A stretch of 9,272 nucleotides of DNA from an uncultured Eubacterium sp. (GTDB taxonomy: Bacteria; Bacillota; Clostridia; Peptostreptococcales; Anaerovoracaceae), in NCBI GenBank assembly GCA_946614405.1, contig CAMOGZ010000045.1, positions 1 through 9,272 on the forward strand, given 5' to 3'. The notes beneath the pieces were generated by a model that searched no databases, had not been told where the DNA came from, and saw nothing but the letters and a program-made list of their open reading frames with translations. Positions 1 through 6,574 of the stretch are shown in pieces. The number at the start of each line of letters is the position of its first letter. The stretch's first letter is position 1. The translations under genes were made by a program, and so were the position numbers.

Positions 1-589
1 AAGCATTATCCTTGCGGTTGGACTTCTCATGGATCATGCGGGCGATCATATCTTTACCGGTTCCACTGTCTCCCAGAACGACGATGCTGCTCTCTGTCGG
101 CGCGATCGCCTCGATGGTGTCGATGATACTCTTCATGACCGGGCTGTTTGCCACCAGCATCCGTTTATCCTGAAGCCAATGAAAATCACGCTCACGACGA
201 AGACGAGTATTCTCTCTGCGGTCGTCGTTGATGATGCTCTCCCACTCTTTATTATGCTTGGAACTCATGTTATTGGTCACCACAAGTTCCACGTTTCCGT
301 CCTCATCCAGTACCGGTACGCTGTTGGAATAGGTGATCAGACTTGTTTCTCCGCCAAGAGAACCCACGACCGCCTTCTTCTCACGGATGGATTCCAGTAC
401 GGTAGACCGTGTGTACACGCCATCTTCCATCAGTTCACGGACATTCTTCCCCTCCAGCTGATCACAGGGAACACCGAGACGACGTGCTGCAACCTTGTTC
501 GCAAAAATAATATCGCCATTCCCGTCTGTTATGAAGATGGACTCCTCATAATAGTCATGCAGCGCTTTCAGTAATTTCTTGTCATCCAT
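1..589 (-). CDS. PAS-domain sigma-54-dependent transcriptional activator, N-terminal part (partial)
   Basis: Translating the minus strand from the ATG at 589-587 gives 196 residues that stay open to the left edge, so the C-terminal two thirds are missing. Residues about 5-110 look like a PAS sensor domain (ESIFITDGNGDIIFAN, then NSVPVLDEDGNVELVV). A charged linker (about 112-140) leads into an AAA+ domain with a clear Walker A, GDSGTGKD at 173-180, followed by MIARMIHEKSNRKDNA. This matches the GESGTGKE motif of RocR/NtrC-class enhancer-binding proteins. Known for the family: a signal sensed by PAS controls ATP-driven opening of sigma-54 promoters, and a C-terminal Fis-type helix-turn-helix binds upstream DNA. 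The sigma-54 loop (GAFTGA), Walker B and HTH lie outside the window. A GGGAGGA ribosome site sits 8 bases before the ATG. The gene is divergent from the C11 peptidase. Its ligand and targets cannot be read from this sequence. Confidence 0.93.
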   Translation of the reverse strand, partial: MDDKKLLKALHDYYEESIFITDGNGDIIFANKVAARRLGVPCDQLEGKNVRELMEDGVYTRSTVLESIREKKAVVGSLGGETSLITYSNSVPVLDEDGNVELVVTNNMSSKHNKEWESIINDDRRENTRLRRERDFHWLQDKRMLVANSPVMKSIIDTIEAIAPTESSIVVLGDSGTGKDMIARMIHEKSNRKDNA

Positions 590-612
590 TATCTAGTCCT
601 CCCGGTTCGCTT

Positions 613-634
613 ATTTTACCATGAACAGGTTCAT
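613..634 (-). promoter_or_regulatory. Probable promoter of the sigma-54 activator with an overlapping palindrome
   Basis: On the minus strand an extended -10, TGGTAAAAT, lies at 621-613, about 24 bases upstream of the start codon. No convincing -35 is visible, which extended -10 promoters tolerate. Directly overlapping it is the perfect inverted repeat ATGAACAGGTTCAT (621-634, 6-base arms, 2-base centre), placed where a bound repressor would block RNA polymerase. Autoregulation or control by another factor is an inference from this position only. Confidence 0.45.
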
Positions 635-722
635 TATGAAAGGAGAAATATTCGCTTTTTGACATAATTTTTCGAAAATAACGGCAGATTTTCTGTTTCT
701 TTCCAGTTCAGAAAAATATCTA

Positions 723-751
723 TAGTCAGATTACGGGTGTTTTGATAAAAT
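723..751 (+). promoter_or_regulatory. Probable sigma-A promoter of the C11 peptidase
   Basis: An extended -10, TGATAAAAT (743-751), is preceded 17 bases upstream by TAGTCA (723-728), which matches four of six bases of TTGACA. Transcription would begin near 758, giving a leader of under 20 bases. TATAGT at 751-756 is an alternative -10 with a poorer -35. The ribosome site AAGGAGG (763-769) sits 6 bases before the ATG. Confidence 0.55.
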
Positions 752-775
752 ATAGTAAAATCAAGGAGGTATTTT

Positions 776-3097
776 ATGGAACAGAACAGACCACGTGCCC
801 GTGAGAAATACGTCTCGGGCAAAGGCGAAATACATACTTCAGGTACCAGCGGCGGCCCGGTGGGAAGCGGCGGATTCGGAAGCGGAGGAGGCGGCGGCAA
901 ACGCAGCGGCGGAGGCGGCCTCGGCAAGATCGCCGCAGTCATCCTGGCACTGCTGCTGGGCGGCGGAGGCGGCTACACCATGCTCTCCGGAGGATCCGAT
1001 GCACCGGCTACAGCGGATGTCCTCTCAGCAGGCTCCGGCGTCACCAGCGGATGGCATTCCGAGGCCAACATCGGCAAACTGAACACCTCGGTTGACAGCG
1101 CTGCCAGGGAAAAGCTCACCACCATCAAAGGCAACGGAAAAGATACCGTTACCATCATGATGTATATGTGCGGCGCGGATCTGGAATCCAAGTCCGCCAT
1201 GGCAACTTCCGATCTGAAGGAGATGCTGGCTGCGGACATCGCAGACAATGTGAACCTCATCGTTTACACCGGCGGCTGCACCAACTGGCGCAATAACGTC
1301 GTCTCCAGCCGCACCAACCAGATCTATCAGATCCGGGGAGGCAAGTTATATACATTAGTAGACAATGTAGGTTCCAAGTCCATGACCGACCCGGCAACTC
1401 TGACGGAGTTCATCAAATGGACCGCCAAGAACTATCCTGCCAACCGGACGGAGCTCATCTTCTGGGATCACGGAAGCGGCTCCATCAGCGGATATGGATA
1501 CGATGAGAAATACCCCCGTTCCGGGACCATGAGTCTTGCGGGGATCAATAACGCCATCGAGAAGAGCAAAGTCAAATTCGACTTTATCGGATTCGACACC
1601 TGCCTCATGGCCACGGCCGAGACCGCCCTCATGCTGGGTAACGATGCAGACTACCTGATCGCCAGCGAGGAATCCGAGCCCGGCGTTGGCTGGTACTATA
1701 CCAACTGGCTGTCGGCTTTGTCCCAGGACACTTCCACTCCGACCCTGGAGATCGGCCAGAGGATCGTGGATGACTTCACCAAGCGCTGCCAGCAGACCTG
1801 CCCGGGACAGGCCACTACCCTATCGGTAACGGACCTGGCAGAGCTGTCCCAGACACTTCCCGACAAGCTCACTGCCTTCGCCAACAGCGCCAGCGGCATG
1901 ATCGAGCAGGGCAGCTACAAGACCGTTGCCACCGCCCGGAGCGGATCCAAAGAATTCGCCAGAAGCGCCGGCATCGATCAGATCGACCTGGTACACTTCG
2001 CCAAGCTCATCGGCACCAACGAGGCCAAAGCACTGTCGGATACCCTTTTGTCCGCGGTCAAGTACAACATGACATCCCGCAGCATGGCCAACTCCTACGG
2101 GCTGTCCATCTACTTCCCATATAAGAAGCTGAACAGCGTAGACAGCATCACCAACACCTACTCCGCCATCGGCATGGACGCCGCCTACACCAAGTGCATT
2201 CGGCGTTTCGCCCAGATGGAGGTCAGTGGTCAGGCAGTTTCTGGGGGATCCTATTCCCCGTTCCCGTCTCTGTCCGGCAGCGGTTCCTCCGGCGCAGGCA
2301 TGAGCAGCGAGGCGATGCAGCAGCTCATCGGGCTTCTGCTCTCCGGCGGCTACAGCGACTATGGACGCCTGGGGATCGAGGGTCTGGACCGCTCCAACAC
2401 CAGCTTCCTCAGCGAGGATCCGCTGGATGCGGACACCGTCCTGGAAGAGGTCTCCGCGGACCGGCTCTCCGATGCGGACCTGATGTGGCAGGAGGACTCC
2501 TCCGGCGGCCAGTACATTTCCCTCAGCGAGGAGAAATGGGAGCAAGTGCAGCGCGTGGACAAAGCCTTCTATTATGATAATGGCAACGGCTACCTGGAGC
2601 TTGGACTGGACAACCTGTTCTCCTTCGATGATGACGGCAATCTGATTCCTAATGCGGATCAGGACTGGCTTGCCATCAACGGACAGCCGGTGGCCTACTA
2701 CCATACCGACACCATGGATAACGGCGATGACGACTATATGATCACCGGCCGCGTTCCGGTGAAACTGAACGGTGATCCGGCCAACCTGATCCTGGTCTTT
2801 GATCAGGACAACCCCCACGGATACGTCGCCGGAGCCACCTACGAATACGAGAAGACCGAGACCATCCCCAAGAACCTCACAGGCCTTGAGGAAGGCGATG
2901 AGATCACATTCCTCTGTGACCTGTACACCTACGAAGGAAAATTCAAAGAAAACCAGAAGCTGGGCAAGAAGCTGACGGTAAAGGATCCCGACGCACTGGA
3001 AATCTCCAACGTGGAACTCCCCAACGACACCGCCAAGATCCTGTACCGCTTCACCGACGTATACGACCAGAACTACTGGACATCCGAAGTGAACTAA
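776..3097 (+). CDS. Clostripain-family (C11) cysteine peptidase, membrane-anchored
   Basis: 773 residues. The peptidase C11 core runs from about 124 to 480: TIMMYMCGADLES (126-138), the presumed catalytic His232 in FWDHGSG, and the presumed nucleophile Cys276 in IGFDTCLM. This His/Cys dyad defines clan CD C11 enzymes, which cut after Arg or Lys in characterised members. The N-terminus (1-50) is basic and then Gly/Ser-rich (RPRAREKYVSG, GTSGGPVGSGGFG). It is followed by a short hydrophobic segment at about 52-70 with no clear cleavage site, so I infer an N-in, C-out anchor with the peptidase outside the cytoplasm. A Ser/Gly linker (484-512) leads to an acidic C-terminal region (530-773, for example FDDDGNLIPN) that I cannot assign to a domain. 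The ribosome site is AAGGAGG. A hairpin terminator follows the stop. Substrate specificity and self-processing are not visible. The family call is strong and the physiological role unknown. Confidence 0.92.
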   Translation: MEQNRPRAREKYVSGKGEIHTSGTSGGPVGSGGFGSGGGGGKRSGGGGLGKIAAVILALLLGGGGGYTMLSGGSDAPATADVLSAGSGVTSGWHSEANIGKLNTSVDSAAREKLTTIKGNGKDTVTIMMYMCGADLESKSAMATSDLKEMLAADIADNVNLIVYTGGCTNWRNNVVSSRTNQIYQIRGGKLYTLVDNVGSKSMTDPATLTEFIKWTAKNYPANRTELIFWDHGSGSISGYGYDEKYPRSGTMSLAGINNAIEKSKVKFDFIGFDTCLMATAETALMLGNDADYLIASEESEPGVGWYYTNWLSALSQDTSTPTLEIGQRIVDDFTKRCQQTCPGQATTLSVTDLAELSQTLPDKLTAFANSASGMIEQGSYKTVATARSGSKEFARSAGIDQIDLVHFAKLIGTNEAKALSDTLLSAVKYNMTSRSMANSYGLSIYFPYKKLNSVDSITNTYSAIGMDAAYTKCIRRFAQMEVSGQAVSGGSYSPFPSLSGSGSSGAGMSSEAMQQLIGLLLSGGYSDYGRLGIEGLDRSNTSFLSEDPLDADTVLEEVSADRLSDADLMWQEDSSGGQYISLSEEKWEQVQRVDKAFYYDNGNGYLELGLDNLFSFDDDGNLIPNADQDWLAINGQPVAYYHTDTMDNGDDDYMITGRVPVKLNGDPANLILVFDQDNPHGYVAGATYEYEKTETIPKNLTGLEEGDEITFLCDLYTYEGKFKENQKLGKKLTVKDPDALEISNVELPNDTAKILYRFTDVYDQNYWTSEVN

Positions 3098-3108
3098 ATA
3101 CCGCAGGG

Positions 3109-3141
3109 AAAAAGGGCTGTCTCAACGGGACAGTCCTTTTT
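3109..3141. terminator. Bidirectional-looking terminator after the C11 peptidase
   Basis: A 15-base stem (3109-3123 with 3127-3141, two G-T wobbles) with a 3-base loop starts 12 bases after the stop codon. The outer five pairs are A-T, so either strand ends in a T run. The core GGGCTGT...ACAGTCC resembles the hairpin at 3618-3647 that serves the convergent gene. Confidence 0.85.
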
Positions 3142-3161
3142 AGTATGGCAGATGTGCAGTC

Positions 3162-3402
3162 CTCTTTGCAGCAGTCTTATTTCGCCCTGAATCCATCCGC
3201 ACCCTCTCTGGTCCTCGTCGCAGAGAAACACTATGAATCGCTCCCTGAGTTCAGAACACATGATAAACTCGCTTCTTCGAAGCTCAGACAGTATCATGTG
3301 TTACCTGAACTCATCGCTCGCTCATCATGTGTTTCTTACTGCTCCTGCGGATTCGTTCGGGCGCGGACTGCCTTCACGGCAATAAGAGACTGCTGCAAAG
3401 AG
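3162..3402. repeat. Long palindromic element, copy 1
   Basis: One imperfect hairpin of 241 bases. The outer stem pairs 3162-3204 with 3359-3402, about 37 base pairs including an unbroken run of 15 (3162-3176 with 3388-3402). An internal loop follows whose two strands are block B (3210-3223, GGTCCTCGTCGCAG) and block D (3339-3354, CTGCTCCTGCGGATTC). The upper stem has 8 pairs (3224-3231/3329-3336), about 4 pairs, an internal loop, 9 pairs (3246-3254/3305-3313), a 2-base bulge, and 11 pairs (3255-3265/3292-3302). The tip carries AAACTCGC (3265-3272), a mini-hairpin, and GCTCAGACAG (3282-3291). These four blocks recur in copy 2 in inverse orientation while the stems do not. Strand sense is unresolved. 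It could be a structured RNA, a MITE-like or REP-like element, or a single-stranded-DNA structure. Confidence 0.85.
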
Positions 3403-3409
3403 AGCAGCG

Positions 3410-3621
3410 CCTTCTGCATGCCGGGCAATACGGTTCTGCGGAATCCGCAGGAGCAGGTGCAGGAAGACACGAGGCGAAGAAATAGAATAGCAAAGTCCCG
3501 GGAACTGTTTGAGCAGCAGCAATGCTGCGAGTTTTCCCGGGACTCTATTCTATCTGAGCCGAGTGTACTGACATGCCTGCGACGAGGACCCGGCAGAACC
3601 GTGTGCCCGGCATGCAGAAGG
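3410..3621. repeat. Long palindromic element, copy 2 (inverse orientation)
   Basis: An imperfect hairpin of 212 bases. The outer stem pairs 3410-3439 with 3593-3621 (28 pairs and one small interruption). The internal loop carries the complement of block D (3441-3456) facing the complement of block B (3577-3590). The upper part holds ACAC/GTGT (3467-3470/3563-3566), a GA/GA mismatch pair, GGC/GCC (3473-3475/3558-3560), an internal loop, 9 pairs (3482-3490/3545-3553), a 3-base CAA bulge, and 11 pairs (3494-3504/3534-3544). At the tip CTGTTTGAGC (3505-3514) and GCGAGTTT (3527-3534) flank a GCAGCA/TGCTGC hairpin closed by a GCAA tetraloop. Spacing between blocks is 42 and 48 bases against 41 and 47 in copy 1. 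The stem sequences are unrelated to those of copy 1. Confidence 0.85.
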
Positions 3622-3647
3622 GGCTGTTGCACTTGCAACAGCCCCTT
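3618..3647 (-). terminator. Hairpin terminator of the pepT-yfcC operon
   Basis: A perfect 13-base stem (3618-3630 with 3635-3647) with a 4-base loop begins 17 bases beyond the yfcC stop codon on the minus strand. The T run after it is short (TTCT), so termination may be partial. Its outer four bases overlap the outer stem of palindromic element copy 2, so the two structures compete at the edge. Confidence 0.7.
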
Positions 3648-3664
3648 GATTATGATTGCCGTTC

Positions 3665-5185
3665 TTATACGCACATTACCTGTACGATCAGCATGACCAG
3701 TCCCAGAATGAAGTAGATGATCATCAGCGGCCAGATGAACTTCAGCCACTTGTTGAATGTAACATCGATCATTTCCAGTACCGGCAGGATCAGACCAGTC
3801 GGTGTGATGACACCGATGAGACCCAGACCGTAGATGTATGCGGAAATAACAGTTTCTCTCGGGAGACCAACTGCGTCTGCCAGAGGAGCCATGATAGGAA
3901 TGGACAGCATGGCCAGTCCGGAGGAAGAGTTGATGAAGAATCCCAGGATGATGTAGATCACCAGCATGATGGAGATGAACAGGATCGGGTTCATGCCCTT
4001 GACCCAACCGGACATGGTGTACAGCAGGGTGTCGGAGATCAGACCGTTCTCCATCAGGTAGTTGACGGCTCTTGCCAGTCCGCAGACCAGTGCTACGCCA
4101 ACCAGATCGGAGGATCCGTTGATGAATACTTTTGCGATATCTTTCTCGTTCATTCCACCGATGATTCCGAACAGAACGCCGGCAACCATGAACAGAGCAG
4201 CCATCTCGCCGAACCACCAATCCATCTTGGCTACGCCGTAGACCATGATGACGAAGGTAGCGAAGAATCCGATCAGGATGATGGCACTTCTCGGAGACAT
4301 CTTCTCGTTGGAGATCTCTTCTTCTCCGGTGATGTTGAACTTGGTCTCCAGTTCTTCCTTCTTTTCGTAGATAACAGACAGGCTCGGGTCCTTCTGGACT
4401 CTCTTTGCATAGCGGATGATGAATCCGACGGTCAGGATGATACCGATGATCAGACCGACGATACGGAAGCTTATTCCGTTATTGAAGCTGACGCCGGCAG
4501 CGTTGGATGCGATAACAACAGAGAACGGGTTCACTGTTGAGAACATGCATCCGATGCAGGATCCCATCCAGATCGCAGCGATACCGACCATGGCATCGTA
4601 GCCCGACGATAGGAATATCGGTATCAGTATCGGATAGAACGCGATGGTCTCCTCTGCCATACCGAAAGTGGTTCCGCCCATTGCTACCAGGAAGCAGACA
4701 ACTGCAATGATCAGCTGTTCTCTTCCCTTGGATACCCGGGCGAGGGCGTTGATTCCTTCATTAAATACACCCAGGTAGTTGACAATTCCGACCGTACCTC
4801 CGATCATGAAGATAAAGAAGATAATGTCGATTACTTCATAAACACCGTTGACCGGCGCCATGATGAAGTCCAGCAGACCCTGATGCTGCGGCTCCATCTT
4901 CTCATAAGTACCGGTGATGGCCATCGGCTTGTAGATACTGCCGTCAGTGAACTTCTCCAGGCTTGCGTTGACGTGGAGTTCGTCCAGAGTAGCCTGTGTG
5001 GCTTCCATTTCGGTCACGGTTCCGTCCGGAGCGGTGATCTCGAACATGTTGGTGTCGCCATTGTAGGACAGTGTGGAATACTTACCTGCAGGGATGACCC
5101 AGGTCAGGATTGCCGCCAGGATCAATACGATGAACAGCACCGTATACGCCGACGGAAACTCGAGTTTTTTCTTTTTCTTTTCCAT
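3665..5185 (-). CDS. YfcC/DcuC-family membrane carrier
   Basis: 506 residues, starting at the ATG at 5185-5183 behind an AGAGGAG ribosome site. A lysine-rich cytosolic N-terminus (MEKKKKK) precedes the first membrane helix (about 14-32). A polar, probably external segment follows (about 33-110), then some ten further hydrophobic segments. Family-type motifs are GGTTFGMAEETIAFYPILIP (170-189), NPFSVVIASNAAG (219-231), FFINSSSGLAMLSIPIMAPL (416-435) and GVITPTGLILP (458-468). A charged cytosolic loop (262-298) splits two halves, as in ion-transporter-superfamily carriers. The family is annotated as C4-dicarboxylate, short-chain or amino-acid carriers, and few members have been tested. The gene is co-directional with pepT 39 bases upstream, so I infer that it moves peptides or their breakdown products. 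The substrate is not readable from sequence. The yfcC name is a family label, so the symbol is left blank. Confidence 0.9.
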   Translation of the reverse strand: MEKKKKKLEFPSAYTVLFIVLILAAILTWVIPAGKYSTLSYNGDTNMFEITAPDGTVTEMEATQATLDELHVNASLEKFTDGSIYKPMAITGTYEKMEPQHQGLLDFIMAPVNGVYEVIDIIFFIFMIGGTVGIVNYLGVFNEGINALARVSKGREQLIIAVVCFLVAMGGTTFGMAEETIAFYPILIPIFLSSGYDAMVGIAAIWMGSCIGCMFSTVNPFSVVIASNAAGVSFNNGISFRIVGLIIGIILTVGFIIRYAKRVQKDPSLSVIYEKKEELETKFNITGEEEISNEKMSPRSAIILIGFFATFVIMVYGVAKMDWWFGEMAALFMVAGVLFGIIGGMNEKDIAKVFINGSSDLVGVALVCGLARAVNYLMENGLISDTLLYTMSGWVKGMNPILFISIMLVIYIILGFFINSSSGLAMLSIPIMAPLADAVGLPRETVISAYIYGLGLIGVITPTGLILPVLEMIDVTFNKWLKFIWPLMIIYFILGLVMLIVQVMCV

Positions 5186-5224
5186 TGCTATAACTTCTCC
5201 TCTTTGAAATAATAAATAAAATGA

Positions 5225-6460
5225 TTAAATATTCTTATCCTCGCAAGCGATGCGCTGTACGAGAGTGATAAGCATTTCTACGGCCTTATCCATGGACTGG
5301 ATCACTGCGAACTCTCTGCGTCCGTGGAAGTTGTGTGCTCCCGGCCCCAGGTTCGGACAAGGCAGTCCCTTGAAGGACAGGAATGCGCCGTCTGTGCCGC
5401 CGCGGATCGGGGAAGTATCCGGCTCTGTACCCATCTCCCGGATGATCTCCAGGGGCAGCTCGATGAGACGCGGGTGCTTCTCGATGATCTCCAGCATGTT
5501 ATGATAGCTCTCTTCCATCTTGACTTCTACGGTTCCTTCACCGTAACGTCCGTTCAGGAAAGTCTCAATGCTGCGCAGGAATTCAGCTCTCTTCTTGGCC
5601 TTTTCCCAGTCATGATCGCGGATGATGTATTCCATCTCGGCATGTTCCACATCGCCCTTCATCTCACAGAGATGATAGAATCCCTCGTGATCCTCGGTGT
5701 GTTCCGGAGTCTCGGAATCCGGGATCATGTGATCGAACTCACATGCGATACGGGCTGCATTGATCATCTTATTCTTGGCAGAACCCGGATGAATGCTGAA
5801 TCCATTGATGTAAACATTGACTTCGATGGCGTTGAAGGTCTCCCACTGGCATTCGCCGAAGGCATCTCCATCCACAGTGTAGGCACAGTCTGCGCCGAAC
5901 TTCTCGACGTCGAACTCGTCACTGCTTCTGCCGATCTCCTCATCCGGTGTGAAGCAGACACGGATCGGTCCGTGTTTGACTTCCGGATGCTCTCCCAGAT
6001 ACTCTGCCAATGTCAGGATCTCGGCGATTCCTGCCTTGTTGTCGGCGCCCAGCAGAGTCGTTCCATCGCTGGTGATGATGTCACAGCCGATGTAGTTCTC
6101 CAGGAATGGGAAATCTGATACCTTGATACGAAGATCCTTCTCCTCGTTCTGGATCACATCGCCGCCTTCATAATGAATGATCTGCGGTTTGATGTTCTCA
6201 AACGGAGCCTCACAGGAAACATCCATGTGCGCGATCAGTCCGAGGACCGGTCCCTGATAGTTGTCGATATTTCCCGGGATCTCTCCCATCAGATAACAAT
6301 GCTCATCCAGCGTAACATTCGTCAGACCAAGCTGTTCCATTTCCTTCTGCAGATCTCTGGCAAAATCCCATTCTGCCGGAGAGCTCGGAATGGTCTCGCA
6401 ATTCGGATCCGATCCTGTCGGATACGCGGTGTATGCGAGCAAACGTTCATGTGCTTTCAT
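5225..6460 (-). CDS. pepT: Tripeptide aminopeptidase PepT (M20B)
   Basis: 411 residues from the ATG at 6460-6458. This start has AAGGAG 6 bases upstream and gives MKAHERLLAYTAYPTG, the usual PepT beginning; the frame stays open upstream without a good ribosome site, so I reject the longer version. The enzyme is a cytosolic, probably two-zinc peptidase that removes the N-terminal residue of tripeptides. Visible residues are His78 and Asp80 (IAHMD), Asp140 (GADNKAG), Glu174/Glu175 (TPDEEIG), Asp197 (TVDGD), His224 in the dimerisation domain (SIHPGSAKN), the RGGTDGAFLSFKGLP stretch (353-367), and His379 (NFHGRREF). These fall at or within one residue of the positions I recall for enteric PepT. 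It is first in a two-gene unit with the YfcC-type carrier, with a promoter at 6603-6575. Length and all motifs are intact. Confidence 0.96.
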   Translation of the reverse strand: MKAHERLLAYTAYPTGSDPNCETIPSSPAEWDFARDLQKEMEQLGLTNVTLDEHCYLMGEIPGNIDNYQGPVLGLIAHMDVSCEAPFENIKPQIIHYEGGDVIQNEEKDLRIKVSDFPFLENYIGCDIITSDGTTLLGADNKAGIAEILTLAEYLGEHPEVKHGPIRVCFTPDEEIGRSSDEFDVEKFGADCAYTVDGDAFGECQWETFNAIEVNVYINGFSIHPGSAKNKMINAARIACEFDHMIPDSETPEHTEDHEGFYHLCEMKGDVEHAEMEYIIRDHDWEKAKKRAEFLRSIETFLNGRYGEGTVEVKMEESYHNMLEIIEKHPRLIELPLEIIREMGTEPDTSPIRGGTDGAFLSFKGLPCPNLGPGAHNFHGRREFAVIQSMDKAVEMLITLVQRIACEDKNI

Positions 6461-6491
6461 GATTTTCTCCTTTTCTCTAGCATTCGAACGT

Positions 6492-6533
6492 GCCCGACGG
6501 CAAAGCACCGGGCCGCTTCTTTTATCTGATAAA
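6492..6533 (-). promoter_or_regulatory. Inverted repeats in the pepT leader
   Basis: The predicted leader of about 108 bases carries a 13-base palindrome, TTTATCTGATAAA (6521-6533), and a weak hairpin GCCCG/CGGGC (6492-6496 with 6509-6513). Neither has the T run of a terminator and I recognise no riboswitch or T-box. The palindrome could be an operator downstream of the transcription start. This is a low-confidence reading. Confidence 0.25.
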
Positions 6534-6574
6534 GCGCTAAATTGCAACCTTTTGCGCACTTAGCACACGGTAAT

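Larger units (their letters stand above)
3098..3664. other. Gene-free convergent intergenic region built of nested inverted repeats
   Basis: This 567-base gap lies between the stop codons of two convergent genes. Open frames cross it in several frames on both strands, but none has a ribosome site or a recognisable protein, and they simply run through the palindromes. From left to right it holds: hairpin terminator 3109-3141, palindromic element copy 1 (3162-3402), a 7-base spacer, palindromic element copy 2 in inverse orientation (3410-3621), and hairpin 3618-3647. Almost every base is in a pairable stem or a conserved loop block. Confidence 0.85.

Noticed and set aside
1820..2818. A 332-residue minus-strand frame inside the C11 peptidase gene.
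   Set aside because: It is antisense to a gene with intact catalytic motifs, and its valine/glycine/histidine-rich translation is typical of the complement of a coding strand.
3410..3621. A group II intron domain V, because of the GAACCG/CGGTTC pairing in the outer stem of copy 2.
   Set aside because: The two halves are over 150 bases apart rather than in a 34-base hairpin, there is no catalytic AGC triad or bulge arrangement, and no reverse-transcriptase gene is nearby.
3162..3621. RNase P RNA, tmRNA, SRP RNA or 6S RNA as the identity of the structured gap.
   Set aside because: None of the conserved core strings of these RNAs that I know is present on either strand, and the inverted two-copy layout does not fit any of them.
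3145..4220. Open frames of 183 residues (plus, 3145-3696) and 294 residues (minus, 3336-4220) crossing the convergent gap.
   Set aside because: They have no ribosome site, run through the palindromes and antisense or out of frame into the yfcC carrier, and give arginine/histidine-rich sequence with no recognisable domain. They are by-products of GC-rich inverted repeats.
6461..6559. A 33-residue N-terminal extension of PepT.
   Set aside because: The extension is basic and unlike PepT. The internal ATG at 6460 has an ideal AAGGAG at 6 bases and begins with the family's normal N-terminus.
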